Source: Dokdonella_A sp937902695 | GTDB taxonomy: Bacteria; Pseudomonadota; Gammaproteobacteria; Xanthomonadales; Rhodanobacteraceae | Assembly: GCA_048498135.1 (NCBI GenBank) | Contig: JBEHYO010000004.1 | Coordinates: forward strand, 27,606 to 91,605 | Direction: 5' to 3' | Length of the DNA stretch: 64,000 nucleotides | In this document: piece by piece, positions 51,828 through 60,759 of the stretch | Layout: every line of letters starts with the position of its first letter | Position numbering within the stretch: the first letter of the stretch is position 1 | Made by a program: the position numbers and the translations under genes | Notes under the pieces: model-generated | Databases searched by the model: none | Seen by the model: the letters and a program-made list of their open reading frames with translations, nothing else | Told to the model about the DNA's origin: nothing

Positions 51828-52628
51828 CTACGCGTACTGCATCTTGCGCGTCATGCCGCCGTCGACGATGAAGTTCTCGCCGGTAACGAAGCCCGATTGC
51901 GACGACAAAAGATACACGGCGAGCGCACCGATATCCTCGGGCGTGCCGACACGACCGACCGGATGCTGCGCGTTGTCGCGTTTCGAGAGCTTCGGCGCGC
52001 GGCGCGCATCGGGCTTGCGCCACGCGTCGGTCGCGATCCAGCCCGGGCTGATGCAGTTCGCGCGCACGCGCGGGCCTTCGCTGATCGCGAGCGCGTGCGT
52101 GAACGCGAAGAGCCCGCCTTTCGTCGTCGCGTACGGCTCGGTGTGCGGCTCGGATTGCACGAGCCGCGACGAGGCGATGTTGACGATCGCGCCGTCCGCC
52201 TTGCGCAGTGCCGGCAGTGCATGCTTCGCGCAGAGGAATGCGCCGGTGAGGTTGGTCGCGATGTAGCGGTTCCATTCGGCGAGCGCGAGTCGCGCGAGAT
52301 CGGCAACGTGCGGATCGGCGATGCCGGCGTTGTTGACGAGGCCGTCGATGCGGCCGAAGTGGCGGAGCGCGGTCATCGCGAAGCGTTTCGCGGAGGCTTC
52401 TCGCGAGACGTCGAGGCGCATGAAGCGTGCTGCGGTGCCGACGTTCCATTCGTCGAGGCAGGCCGTGCCGGCTTCGGTGTCGAGATCGCCGATGAGCACC
52501 CTGCCGCCTGCACCGAGCACGGATTGCGCGATGCCGCGGCCGATGCCTTGCGCGCCGCCGGTGATCAGGACGACGCGGTCGCGGAGCGGCGCGGGGTCGT
52601 GGGGTTTGATCGGCGGAACGAGTGTCAT
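51828..52628 (-). CDS. short-chain dehydrogenase/reductase
   Basis: A 266-residue classical SDR. The cofactor motif is 'ITGGAQGIGRGIAQ', the acidic residue after beta-2 is in 'IGDLDTE' (NAD preference), 'NNAGIADPHVADL' is the NNAG motif, and the active site is 'SSRLVQSEPHTEPYATTKGGLFAF' with Ser, Tyr, Lys. 'SPGWIATDAWR' and 'IVDGGMTRKM' complete the family pattern. The substrate is unknown. It lies 115 bp downstream of the DAHP synthase on the same strand with a family B repeat between. Confidence 0.9.
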   Translation of the reverse strand: MTLVPPIKPHDPAPLRDRVVLITGGAQGIGRGIAQSVLGAGGRVLIGDLDTEAGTACLDEWNVGTAARFMRLDVSREASAKRFAMTALRHFGRIDGLVNNAGIADPHVADLARLALAEWNRYIATNLTGAFLCAKHALPALRKADGAIVNIASSRLVQSEPHTEPYATTKGGLFAFTHALAISEGPRVRANCISPGWIATDAWRKPDARRAPKLSKRDNAQHPVGRVGTPEDIGALAVYLLSSQSGFVTGENFIVDGGMTRKMQYA

Positions 52629-52705
52629 CGATGCGTTTCCTTCTCGTCATCCCGACGGGAGGGTCGCGCGTTCGCGCTGAACGAACGCCTGCGGGTGGGA
52701 CAAAG

Positions 52706-52735
52706 GCGCTGGGTCCCCGCTTTCGCGGGGACGGC
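52706..52735. repeat. dispersed palindromic repeat, family B (single arm)
   Basis: CCCCGCTTTCGCGGGG with ctgggt / acggcg flanks, in the gap between the aroF-type gene and the SDR. Confidence 0.8.
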
Positions 52736-52743
52736 GAAATGGG

Positions 52744-54138
52744 CTAGTTCGTGGCCACGACGCCGCCGCGCTTGCGTACGATCAGCATTGCGAGCTCGAG
52801 CGATTGCTCGTAGTTGAGCCGCGGATCGACCATCGATTTGTACGCACGCGTGAGATCGGTTTCGGTGAGATCGCGCGCGCCGCCCATGCATTCGGTGACG
52901 TTCTCGCCGGTGAGCTCGAGGTGCACGCCGCCGAGGCGCGTGCCGATCGCGGCGTGGATATCGAATGCGCGGTCGAGCTCGTCGCGGATGTTCTGGAAGC
53001 GGCGCGTCTTGAAGCCGTTGCCGAGCGTCTCGGTGTTGCCGTGCATCGGATCGCAGCAGAAGAGCGGCTTGCGGCCCGCGGCCTTGACCGCGGCGAGCAG
53101 CGGCGGCAGCGCGGCCTCGATCTTCGCTGCGCCCATGCGATGGATCAGCGTGAGGCGTCCGGGCTCGTTGTCGGGATCGAGCACGTCGACGAGGCGCATG
53201 AGCTGGTCGGGCGTTACGTCGGGCCCGATCTTGACGGCGATCGGGTTGCGGATGCCGCGGAAATATTCGACGTGCGCGCCGTCGATCGCGGCCGTGCGCA
53301 TGCCGATCCACGGGAAATGCGTCGAGAGGTTGAACCAGCCCCACTGGCGCGGCACCTGGCGCGTCAGCGCCTGCTCGTAGTGCAGCAGCAGCGCTTCGTG
53401 CGAGGTGTAGAAATCCACGCGCTGGAAGCTGTCGATCGGCTGGCCCGCGAGCGTTTCCATGAAGCGCAGCGAGTTGCCGATGCCTTCGACCATCGTGCGG
53501 TATTCGTCCTGCAGCGGCGAATGCTCGACCCAGGCGAGATCCCAGTATTCGGGATGGTGGAGATCGGCGAAACCGCCGTCGATCAGCGCGCGGATGAAGT
53601 TCATCGTCATCGCCGAGTGCGCGTGGCCGCGGATCAGGCGCTCGGGATCCGGGCGCCGCGCTTCGGGCGTGAACGCCGGCGCGTTGACGAGATCGCCGCG
53701 ATAGCTCGGCAGCGAAACTCCGCCGCGCGTTTCGACGTCGGTCGAGCGCGGCTTGGCATATTGCCCGGCGAAACGGCCGACGCGGACGATCGGGAGCTTC
53801 AGGCCGTGCACGAGCACGAGGCTCATCTGCAGCATGACCTTGAGGCGGTTCGAGATCAGCGGCGAGGAGCAGTCGTCGAAGCTCTCGGCGCAGTCGCCGC
53901 CCTGCAACAGGAACCGGCGGCCGTCAGCGGCTTCGGCGAGGAGGTTCCTGAGCGCGAAGATTTCCCACGAGGTGACGAGCGGCGGAAGGTCGCGCAGCTG
54001 CGTCAGCGCGCGCGCGAGATCGGCGGCATCGGGATAGACCGGCTGCTGCTCGTGCGGGCGGGATTGCCACGAGGCGGGCGTCCAGTCCTTCGCTTCGCGG
54101 ACTGCGCCGATGCCGGGTTTGGGTTTGCTCGTCGCCAT
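52744..54138 (-). CDS. class II 3-deoxy-7-phosphoheptulonate (DAHP) synthase
   Basis: A 464-residue plant-like (type II) DAHP synthase that joins PEP and erythrose 4-phosphate, the first step of the shikimate pathway. Visible motifs: 'FLLQGGDCAESFDD' (metal cysteine), 'RVGRFAGQYAKPRS', 'YRGDLVNAP', 'WIGMRTAAIDGAHVEYFRGIRNPIAVKIGP', 'CDPMHGNT' (metal histidine) and 'GGVHLELTGENVTECMGG'. The upstream in-frame extension is encoded by a repeat and rejected; the ATG at 54138 fits the family length. Confidence 0.95.
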   Translation of the reverse strand: MATSKPKPGIGAVREAKDWTPASWQSRPHEQQPVYPDAADLARALTQLRDLPPLVTSWEIFALRNLLAEAADGRRFLLQGGDCAESFDDCSSPLISNRLKVMLQMSLVLVHGLKLPIVRVGRFAGQYAKPRSTDVETRGGVSLPSYRGDLVNAPAFTPEARRPDPERLIRGHAHSAMTMNFIRALIDGGFADLHHPEYWDLAWVEHSPLQDEYRTMVEGIGNSLRFMETLAGQPIDSFQRVDFYTSHEALLLHYEQALTRQVPRQWGWFNLSTHFPWIGMRTAAIDGAHVEYFRGIRNPIAVKIGPDVTPDQLMRLVDVLDPDNEPGRLTLIHRMGAAKIEAALPPLLAAVKAAGRKPLFCCDPMHGNTETLGNGFKTRRFQNIRDELDRAFDIHAAIGTRLGGVHLELTGENVTECMGGARDLTETDLTRAYKSMVDPRLNYEQSLELAMLIVRKRGGVVATN

Positions 54139-54206
54139 GCTGGATGCTGCACTGCGGCAGGCATTCCATGATGCCACAGGCATTCCTGGGGTGCTCAGGT
54201 ACATCC

Positions 54207-54286
54207 GTCGTTCCCGCGAAAGCGGGAACCTGGGCGCCTCCCTCTGGCGGCCGAAGGCGCTGGGGCCGCGCTTTCGCGGGGACGAC
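54207..54286. repeat. dispersed inverted repeat pair, family B
   Basis: Facing palindromes CCCGCGAAAGCGGG and CGCTTTCGCG with CGTCGTT / GACGACG arms, lying between dsbB and the DAHP synthase gene, both on the minus strand. Confidence 0.85.
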
Positions 54287-54289
54287 GAA

Positions 54290-54799
54290 CTAGGAGCGAC
54301 GCCTGAAGCCGGCCCACAGCGCGCCCGCACCGAGCGCAATGTAAAAGATCAGGCACCAGCCCGGCATCGTGATGCCGAGGAAGATCCAGTTGATGTCGCC
54401 GCAGTCGCCCGAACCGGTGAACGCCTTCCTGAGCGCGTCGGTGAGCGGGAATGCGTCGAGCAGGTAGCTGAGGCCGGGGCCGCAGCCGCCCATCATCGGA
54501 TCGTGCGGCGTCAGCTGCATGCGCAGGTGATTGATCGCGACACCGGCGCCGATCAGCGCGCAGAGCGCGACGAGCACCGCGTACACGCGCCGCCCTTTCG
54601 CACCGGGCGCATGCAGGCCGCCGACCAGGAAGAAGATGCCCATGCCGATGAATGCGAGGCGCTGGAAGATGCACATCGGGCAGGGCTCGACGCCGAGCTG
54701 GAACTGCTCGTAGATCGCGTAGGCCATCAGGAGCGCGCAGACGACGAAACCGGCGAGGTATTGCGCGCGGAAGGGCCAGGCAAACGGATTCGGATTCAT
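54290..54799 (-). CDS. dsbB: disulfide bond formation protein DsbB
   Basis: A 169-residue inner-membrane quinone reductase that re-oxidises DsbA. It has four helices and the two redox pairs: Cys40-Pro-Met-Cys43 ('GVEPCPMCIFQR') and Cys106...Cys133 ('MMGGCGPGL', 'GSGDCGDIN'). Length and topology match the family. It lies 97 bp upstream of the DAHP synthase start across a repeat and downstream of the membrane glycosyltransferase. Confidence 0.95.
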   Translation of the reverse strand: MNPNPFAWPFRAQYLAGFVVCALLMAYAIYEQFQLGVEPCPMCIFQRLAFIGMGIFFLVGGLHAPGAKGRRVYAVLVALCALIGAGVAINHLRMQLTPHDPMMGGCGPGLSYLLDAFPLTDALRKAFTGSGDCGDINWIFLGITMPGWCLIFYIALGAGALWAGFRRRS

Positions 54800-54817
54800 G
54801 GCGTGAAGCCTTGCGGG

Positions 54818-55999
54818 CTAGAGAAAGAATCGAAGGGCGATGATGCCGTGAAAGACGAAGACCGCAAGGGCGAGCCAAAGTGCCCAGGTCGCCCATTCGA
54901 TCGCGCGGCCGCGGTGCTCGCGGAACGCGAGCCAGAGCACGAGCGGCACCAGTGCGTAGCGCTGCTCGACGAGCCACGAGGCGGCGAGCGAGAACGCGGC
55001 GATCGGATAGAGCCAGTAGGCGGCTGCCGGCTTGAGGCGCGTGTACGCGAGCCCGCACGCGGCGAGCGCGACGACGGCGCCGGCGGCGGCGCGCACCAGC
55101 GGCTCGGCGCCGAGCGCGATCAGGAATCCGTTGCGGACGTAGTAGTTCGGGAACGCGGTGTTGTACGGGTTGTCGGCGCGAAAGCCCCACCAGAATGCCG
55201 CGAACACGACGAGCGGAACGACTGCGAGCCATGGGCGGCGGCGCACGCGCGTCGCGAAATCGCCGAGTCCGGCGATCGCGTGGAACGGAAGCAGCAGGCC
55301 GGCGATGAACACCGCGAAGAAGAGGTTGCCCGCGTGCAGGCTGACATCGGGATGCAGCGCGGATTGCTGGTGCGAGAGCGAGATCGAGCCGTTCCACGCC
55401 CAGAACGCGAGGAACGCCGCCACCGGCACGCAGTAGGGCAGCACGAGCGACGCCGCTTCGCGCCACGCGCGCACGCCTCGCGCGCGCACGAGCGGCCACG
55501 CGGCGAGCGCGCACAGGAATCCGGCCCAGACGATTTCGTTCTGGCGCACCGAAACGAGCACGACGAGCAGTGCGGCTGCGAGCCAATGACGCGACGAGAT
55601 CGTCGCGAAGGCCGCCCACGCCAGCAGCGCGAGCGCGAGCACGTCGGTGTAGACCAGGAAAAACAACGGCACGAGGATCGGCAGCACGAGGAGCTGCGCG
55701 GTCGCCAGCGTTTCGGTGCCGGGCCAGAGCGCGCGGCGCAACGCGTGGAAGCCGGCGACGGCGATCAGCGAGAACGCGGCGTTGACGAGCCGCGCGGCGT
55801 CGAGCGAGTCGCCGCCGGCGATCCTGAGAATCGCCGCGACGATCGCGTGGTAGCCGGGAATCGTCGTGAGGTAGAACGTGAGGACGCGGAGCTCGCCGCG
55901 CAGGAACAGCTGGATCTGCGCGTAGTGATCGAGCTCGTCCGTATAGACGCCGCGATGGCGCATCGCGAGCAGCGCCGCGACGAACAATGCGCCGAGCAC
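54818..55999 (-). CDS. ALG10-like multi-pass membrane glycosyltransferase
   Basis: About 394 residues, ten or more helices. 'GVYTDELDHYAQIQLFLRGE' followed by 'YLTTIPGYHAIVAA' resembles the DE...H...Q and 'ITTPPGLY' motifs of ALG10/DIE2 alpha-glucosyltransferases (GT-C fold), where the DE pair is catalytic. The start is uncertain: GTG at 55999 keeps the first membrane helix. The ATG at 55963 would cut it, and a longer frame runs through the rplQ terminator. The likely role is transfer from a lipid-linked sugar in envelope glycan synthesis; the sugar is unknown. It ends 18 bp before dsbB. Confidence 0.72.
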   Translation of the reverse strand: MLGALFVAALLAMRHRGVYTDELDHYAQIQLFLRGELRVLTFYLTTIPGYHAIVAAILRIAGGDSLDAARLVNAAFSLIAVAGFHALRRALWPGTETLATAQLLVLPILVPLFFLVYTDVLALALLAWAAFATISSRHWLAAALLVVLVSVRQNEIVWAGFLCALAAWPLVRARGVRAWREAASLVLPYCVPVAAFLAFWAWNGSISLSHQQSALHPDVSLHAGNLFFAVFIAGLLLPFHAIAGLGDFATRVRRRPWLAVVPLVVFAAFWWGFRADNPYNTAFPNYYVRNGFLIALGAEPLVRAAAGAVVALAACGLAYTRLKPAAAYWLYPIAAFSLAASWLVEQRYALVPLVLWLAFREHRGRAIEWATWALWLALAVFVFHGIIALRFFL

Positions 56000-56057
56000 G
56001 GCGCCGAGAATCGCCGCGTCGGCGCGCGTCGCCTTCAGCGAGCTCGCTGCGGCATGC

Positions 56058-56088
56058 AGAAACGAAAAGCCCCGGGCATGCCGGGGCT
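56058..56088 (-). terminator. rho-independent terminator of the alpha operon
   Basis: On the minus strand an 8-bp stem AGCCCCGG / CCGGGGCT with a 5-nt loop is followed by TTTTCGTTTC. It lies 31 bp after the rplQ stop and ends the ribosomal-protein transcript. Confidence 0.85.
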
Positions 56089-56118
56089 CATCGGATGACG
56101 CCTTGGGCGCGTTGGCGC

Positions 56119-56505
56119 TCAATCGGCCTGCTCGGACGCGTCCTTGCGCGGACGGTCGACGAGCTCGATATAGGCCATCGGCGCCGAATCGCCGGCGCGG
56201 AAGCCGCACTTCAGGATGCGCGTATAGCCGCCCTTGCGCTCGCGATAGCGCGGGCCCAGCTCGACGAAAAGCTTGCCGACCGCAACCTTGTCGCGAAGAC
56301 GCGCGAAGGCGAGGCGGCGATTGGCGACGCCGTCGGTCTTGGCGAGCGTGATGAGCGGCTCGGCGACGCGACGCAGTTCCTTCGCCTTCGGCAGCGTCGT
56401 GCGGATCAGCTCGTGCTTGAACAGCGACGCGGCCATGTTCTTGAACATCGCTTCGCGATGGCTTGAGGTCCGGTTGAGCTTCCGGCCCGACTTCATGTGA
56501 CGCAT
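56119..56505 (-). CDS. rplQ: 50S ribosomal protein L17
   Basis: A 128-residue L17: 'MRHMKSGRKLNRTSSHREAMFKNMAASLF' is the conserved opening, with 'TTLPKAKELRRVAEPLITLAK' and 'GGYTRI'. Last gene of the alpha operon, 277 bp after rpoA, with a repeat-bearing gap between them. The terminator follows. Confidence 0.97.
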   Translation of the reverse strand: MRHMKSGRKLNRTSSHREAMFKNMAASLFKHELIRTTLPKAKELRRVAEPLITLAKTDGVANRRLAFARLRDKVAVGKLFVELGPRYRERKGGYTRILKCGFRAGDSAPMAYIELVDRPRKDASEQAD

Positions 56506-56782
56506 GACGATTTCCTCGATTGTTATGAGAAGTCCGGCGAAGGCCGGGTTCCCGCGGATTGACCGCTTATTGTCAGCCCTTTTTAGAACGGGCTGTTGTT
56601 GAAAATCGCGGCCATCGACGGCCGCTTCCGGACTTCAACGAAGATACTTTCGCATCCTCTCGCAGCCAAATCGGCCGCCGTGGCGATCAAGGACGATCGC
56701 AAAAGTAACGATCAAAATGGGCCCCGGCTTTCGCCGGGATGACGGCGCCGGTCACTGAGTCGACCGACGCCTCGTGTTTCTA
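56506..56782. other. rpoA-rplQ intergenic gap with repeats
   Basis: An unusually long gap inside the alpha operon. It contains a ccggcgaaggccgggttcccg palindrome (about 56531-56555), an 18-bp inverted repeat GCGATC-AAGGAC-GATCGC (56683-56700) and a GGCCCCGGCTTTCGCCGGG palindrome (56718-56736). No gene is seen. Similar structure occurs between rpsD and rpsK. Confidence 0.75.
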
Positions 56783-57781
56783 TCAACCCAGCTGCATGCC
56801 GTGCACGAGGCCCGGCGGCGGCCAGCTTTCGAGCTTCATGCCGAGCTGCAGGCCGCGCTGGAACAAGACGTCCTTGATCTCGGTGAGCGACTTCTTGCCG
56901 AGGTTCGGCGTCTTCAGAAGCTCGACTTCGGTCTTCTGCACGAGATCGCCGATGTAGTAGATGCTCTCGGCCTTGAGGCAGTTCGCCGAACGCACCGTGA
57001 GCTCGAGATCGTCGATCGGACGCAGCAGCACCGGATCGACGCCGCCCTTCTCGGCCTTCGCGCCTTCGCTCTCGCGACGCGTGAAATCGCCGAACACGGT
57101 GAGCTGATCCTGCAGGATCTCGGCGGCCTTGCGCACGGCTTCCTCGGCATCGATCGCGCCGTTCGTTTCGACGTCGAGCACGAGCTTGTCGAGGTCGGTG
57201 CGCTGCTCGAGGCGCGCGCTGTCGACGTTGTAGGCGACGCGGCGGACCGGGCAGAACGAGGCATCGAGCTGCAGGCGGCCGATCGGGCGCGCTTCCTCGT
57301 CCGGCAGGCGGCGGGCCGTCGCCGGCTGGTAGCCGACGCCGCGCGCAACCTTGAGGCGCATGTTGAGTGCGATGTCTTTGGTGAGATGGCAGATCACGTG
57401 GCTCGGGTTGATGATCTCGACCGAGTGATCGACCTTGATGTCACCGGCCGTGACGACGCCCTTGCCCTTCTTGGAGAGCGTGAGCGTGGTCTCGTCGTGT
57501 CCGTGCATGCGGATCGCGACGTCCTTCAGGTTCAGAAGAACTTCGATGACGTCTTCCTGCAGGCCTTCGAGCGTCGTGTATTCGTGCAGCACGCCGTCGA
57601 TTTCGACTTCGACGATCGCGCTGCCGGGGATCGACGAAAGCAGCACGCGACGCAGGGCGTTGCCGAGCGTGTGGCCGAAGCCACGCTCCATCGGCTCGAC
57701 CACGACCTTCGCGCGATCGGTGCCGATGCGTTCGACGTGAATGCCGCGCGGACGCAGCACGTTGGTGGTAGATGCCGCCAT
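56783..57781 (-). CDS. rpoA: RNA polymerase alpha subunit
   Basis: A 332-residue alpha subunit. The N-terminal assembly domain has 'MERGFGHTLGNALRRVLLSSIPGSAI'. The C-terminal domain (about residues 245-325) has 'ELTVRSANCLKAESIYYIGDLVQKTEVELLKTPNLGKKSLTEIKDVL', the UP-element and activator contact surface. Placed in the alpha operon after rpsD, 75 bp apart. Confidence 0.98.
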   Translation of the reverse strand: MAASTTNVLRPRGIHVERIGTDRAKVVVEPMERGFGHTLGNALRRVLLSSIPGSAIVEVEIDGVLHEYTTLEGLQEDVIEVLLNLKDVAIRMHGHDETTLTLSKKGKGVVTAGDIKVDHSVEIINPSHVICHLTKDIALNMRLKVARGVGYQPATARRLPDEEARPIGRLQLDASFCPVRRVAYNVDSARLEQRTDLDKLVLDVETNGAIDAEEAVRKAAEILQDQLTVFGDFTRRESEGAKAEKGGVDPVLLRPIDDLELTVRSANCLKAESIYYIGDLVQKTEVELLKTPNLGKKSLTEIKDVLFQRGLQLGMKLESWPPPGLVHGMQLG

Positions 57782-57856
57782 TGATTACAGCTCCAGGAAT
57801 CCCGGGGGATTCGCCAAGGAAATACTTGCGCGAAGGACGCCGCGACCGCAGGCGTC

Positions 57857-58489
57857 TTACTTCGAGTAAAGCTCGATGATCAGGCTTTCGTTGATATCCG
57901 AAGGCAGATCGCTGCGCTCCGGCATGGCCTTGAACATGCCGCTGCCCTTCTTCTGGTCGACTTCGAGCCAGGCGGGAGCGAGGTCCATTTCCTGCGACAG
58001 CGTCAGGGCTTCCTGCGTGCGAAGCTGACTCTTCGCGCGCTCCGAGAGCGCCACCTCATCACCGGGACGGACCTGATATGAGGGCAGGTTGACTTTTTTT
58101 CCATTGACCCGGATCGCGGCGTGCGAAACGAGCTGGCGGGCCGCGGCCCGCGTCACGGCGAAGCCCATGCGGTAGACGATGTTGTCCAGGCGCGACTCGA
58201 GCATGCGCAGGAGGTTCTCGCCCGTGTTGCCCTTCTGGCCGGAGGCCTTCTGGTAATACGTGCGGAACTGGCGCTCGAGGAGACCGTAGATGCGCTTGAC
58301 CTTCTGCTTCTCGCGAAGCTGCACGCCGTAATCAGACAGGCGGCCTTTCTTCATGCCGGCGGCGCCGTGCTGGCCCGGCTTCTGCTCGAGCTTGCACTTC
58401 GAGTCGAGCGCGCGCGCAGGCGACTTCAGGCTGAGATCGGCGCCTTCGCGGCGCGCGAGCTTGCAGGTGGGTCCAATATAACGTGCCAT
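57857..58489 (-). CDS. rpsD: 30S ribosomal protein S4
   Basis: A 210-residue S4 with the conserved 'MARYIGPTCKLARREG' start, 'YGLLERQFRTYYQKA', the S4 domain ('LESRLDNIVYRMGFAVTRAAARQLVSHAAIRVNGKKVNLPSYQV') and the 'INESLIIELYSK' end. It nucleates 30S assembly and is the usual autoregulator of the alpha operon in relatives; no leader structure was tested here. Confidence 0.98.
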   Translation of the reverse strand: MARYIGPTCKLARREGADLSLKSPARALDSKCKLEQKPGQHGAAGMKKGRLSDYGVQLREKQKVKRIYGLLERQFRTYYQKASGQKGNTGENLLRMLESRLDNIVYRMGFAVTRAAARQLVSHAAIRVNGKKVNLPSYQVRPGDEVALSERAKSQLRTQEALTLSQEMDLAPAWLEVDQKKGSGMFKAMPERSDLPSDINESLIIELYSK

Positions 58490-58547
58490 CGTTGTTTATC
58501 TCTTATGAAGATCTCGACCATGGATGGCCGATTTTTGATCTTTCTTC

Positions 58548-58565
58548 GCGATCATGGACGATCGC
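58548..58565. repeat. 18-bp inverted repeat in the rpsK-rpsD gap
   Basis: GCGATC-ATGGAC-GATCGC. The same palindrome with one change (AAGGAC loop) lies in the rpoA-rplQ gap at 56683-56700. Confidence 0.7.
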
Positions 58566-58571
58566 ACTTAG

Positions 58572-58964
58572 TTACACTCGCCGTTTCTTCGGCGGCCGGC
58601 AGCCGTTGTGCGGGATCGGCGTCACGTCGATGATGTTGGTGACCTTGAAGCCCGCGTTGTTGAGCGAGCGCACGGCCGACTCGCGGCCAGGGCCCGGTCC
58701 CTTGATGCGGACTTCGACGGTCTTGACGCCGTAGTCGGCGGCCGCGCGCGCTGCCTTGTCGGCCGCGACCTGCGCTGCGAACGGCGTGGACTTGCGCGAA
58801 CCGCGGAAACCGGCGCCGCCGGCCGTCGCCCACGACAGGGCGTTGCCCTGGCGATCGGTGATCGTGACCACGGTGTTGTTGAAAGAGGCCTGCACGTGGG
58901 CGACGGCATCCGTCACGACGCGCTTGGTCTTCTTCTTCGGCTTGGCTGCAACCGGCTTATTCAT
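58572..58964 (-). CDS. rpsK: 30S ribosomal protein S11
   Basis: A 130-residue S11: 'HVQASFNNTVVTITDRQGNALSWATAGGAGFRGSRKSTPFAAQ' and the end 'DVTPIPHNGCRPPKKRRV' are fully typical. It lies 17 bp after rpsM and precedes rpsD. Confidence 0.98.
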   Translation of the reverse strand: MNKPVAAKPKKKTKRVVTDAVAHVQASFNNTVVTITDRQGNALSWATAGGAGFRGSRKSTPFAAQVAADKAARAAADYGVKTVEVRIKGPGPGRESAVRSLNNAGFKVTNIIDVTPIPHNGCRPPKKRRV

Positions 58965-58981
58965 GCTTGGGCTGATCCCTG

Positions 58982-59338
58982 TTACTTCTTGATCTGGCGA
59001 CGCGGACCCTTGCGGGTACGGGCGTTGGTGCGGGTGCGCTGGCCGCGCACCGGCAGGCCGCGACGATGACGCAGGCCGCGGTACGTGCCGAGGTCGATCA
59101 GGCGCTTGATCGATATGCCGACCTCGCGACGCAGATCGCCCTCGACCGCGAACTTGGCGATCTCGTGGCGGATCTTGTCGACTTCAGCCTCGGTGAGGTC
59201 CTTGATCTTCGTGGCCGGATTGACGCCGGCTTCGACGCAGACCTTCTTCGAGCGAGCCCGGCCGATGCCGAAGATGGCCTGGAGGCCGATCCCGACATGC
59301 TTCTGAACCGGAAGATTGACACCCGCAATGCGAGCCAT
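58982..59338 (-). CDS. rpsM: 30S ribosomal protein S13
   Basis: A 118-residue S13 starting 'MARIAGVNLPVQKHVGIGLQAIFGIGRARSKKVC' and ending in the basic 'RGQRTRTNARTRKGPRR' tail. It follows secY after a 104-bp gap. The rpmJ gene often found between them is absent. Confidence 0.98.
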   Translation of the reverse strand: MARIAGVNLPVQKHVGIGLQAIFGIGRARSKKVCVEAGVNPATKIKDLTEAEVDKIRHEIAKFAVEGDLRREVGISIKRLIDLGTYRGLRHRRGLPVRGQRTRTNARTRKGPRRQIKK

Positions 59339-59442
59339 TTAACAGTCTCCAACCACTATGCCGCAGAGAACTTGACATTGTAGCCGGATTGGAGCAGCCA
59401 GGGAACCCCCGGCGCCGCCTTCCCGGCCCCCGAACTGAAGGG

Positions 59443-60756
59443 TCAGCGACCCCGCAGGTTGGCCTTCTTGAGCAGGCTTTCGTACTGGTGCGAAACCAGA
59501 TGAGCCTGGATCTGGGCCGTGAAATCCATGACCACCACGACGACGATCAGGAGCGACGTGCCGCCGAAATAGAACGGCACGTGCCAGGTGTTCTGCATGA
59601 TCGTCGGCACGAGGCAGACGATGACCAGGTACAGCGCACCGGCACCGGTGAGGCGGGTCAGCACGCCGTCGATGTAATCGGCGGTCGCGCGGCCCGGACG
59701 GATGCCCGGAATCAGCGCGCCCGAGCGCTTCAGGTTGTCCGCGGTCTCCTGCGAATTGAACACGAGCGCCGTATAGAAGAACGCGAAGATGACGATCAGC
59801 AGCGCGTAGAGGAGCATGTGCAGCGGCTCCGTCGGTCCGAGCGCCGACGTCAGCACCTGCAGCCAGTGCACCTCGTTCGAGTTGTTGAACATGCTCGCGG
59901 CCGTGGCCGGGAACATGAGCAGCGAGGAGGCGAAGATCGGCGGAATCACGCCTGACATGTTGATCTTGAGCGGCAGGTGCGAGGTCTGGTTCATGTACGC
60001 CTTGCCCGCACCGCCCTGCCGACGCGCGTAGTTCACCGTGATCCGCCGCTGGCCGCGCTCCATGAACACGACGAACGCGGTCACCGCGAGCACGATCGCG
60101 AAGATGATCAGCACGCGCAGCACCGGGAGCTCGCCGGTCTGCGCCATGCCGAGCGTGTGCACGACGGCGCCCGGAAGGCCCGCGACGATGCCGGCGAAGA
60201 TCAGCAGCGAAATCCCGTTGCCGATGCCGCGCTCGGTGATCTGCTCGCCGAGCCACATCAGGAACAGCGTGCCCGCCGTGAGGCCGACCACCGTCGTGAA
60301 GACGAAGCTCGGACCGGGCGCATAGACGATGTTGCCCTGGCTCTGCAGCATGGTCGCGGCGCCGAACGACTGGAACACCGCGAGCGCGACCGTGCCCATG
60401 CGCGTGTACGTCGTGAGCTTGCGCCGGCCCGACTCGCCTTCCTTGCGCAGCGCCTGCCAGCTCGGGATGACCGATGCGAACATCTGCACGATGATCGACG
60501 CCGAGATGTACGGCATCACGCTGAGCGCGAACACGGACAGGCGCTTCAGCGCGCCGCCCGAGAACATGTTGAACATGTCGAGCAGGCCGCCGCCGCCTTC
60601 GAGCTGGCGCGCCATCTCGTCCGGGTTGACGCCCGGAATCGGAATGAACGTGCCGAGCCGGAACACGATCAGTGCGCCGACCACGAACAAAAGGCGCTGC
60701 TTCAGCTCGGTCATCTTGCCGAGCGAAGCGAGCATGCCCGATTGCGAGGCTGCCAC
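59443..60756 (-). CDS. secY: protein translocase subunit SecY
   Basis: A 437-residue SecY with ten membrane helices. 'TFIPIPGVNPDEM' near the start, 'ITERGIGNGISLLIFAGI', 'YARRQGG' and the 'MNQTSHLPLKINMSGVIPPIFASS' stretch are hallmark motifs. It forms the protein-conducting channel with SecE and SecG. It starts 3 bp after the rplO stop. Confidence 0.98.
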   Translation of the reverse strand: MAASQSGMLASLGKMTELKQRLLFVVGALIVFRLGTFIPIPGVNPDEMARQLEGGGGLLDMFNMFSGGALKRLSVFALSVMPYISASIIVQMFASVIPSWQALRKEGESGRRKLTTYTRMGTVALAVFQSFGAATMLQSQGNIVYAPGPSFVFTTVVGLTAGTLFLMWLGEQITERGIGNGISLLIFAGIVAGLPGAVVHTLGMAQTGELPVLRVLIIFAIVLAVTAFVVFMERGQRRITVNYARRQGGAGKAYMNQTSHLPLKINMSGVIPPIFASSLLMFPATAASMFNNSNEVHWLQVLTSALGPTEPLHMLLYALLIVIFAFFYTALVFNSQETADNLKRSGALIPGIRPGRATADYIDGVLTRLTGAGALYLVIVCLVPTIMQNTWHVPFYFGGTSLLIVVVVVMDFTAQIQAHLVSHQYESLLKKANLRGR

Positions 60757-60759
60757 GTA

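Noticed and set aside
54110..56098. 662-codon open frame on the plus strand
   Set aside because: Antisense to dsbB and the glycosyltransferase; Arg/Glu/Ala-rich shadow with no domain.
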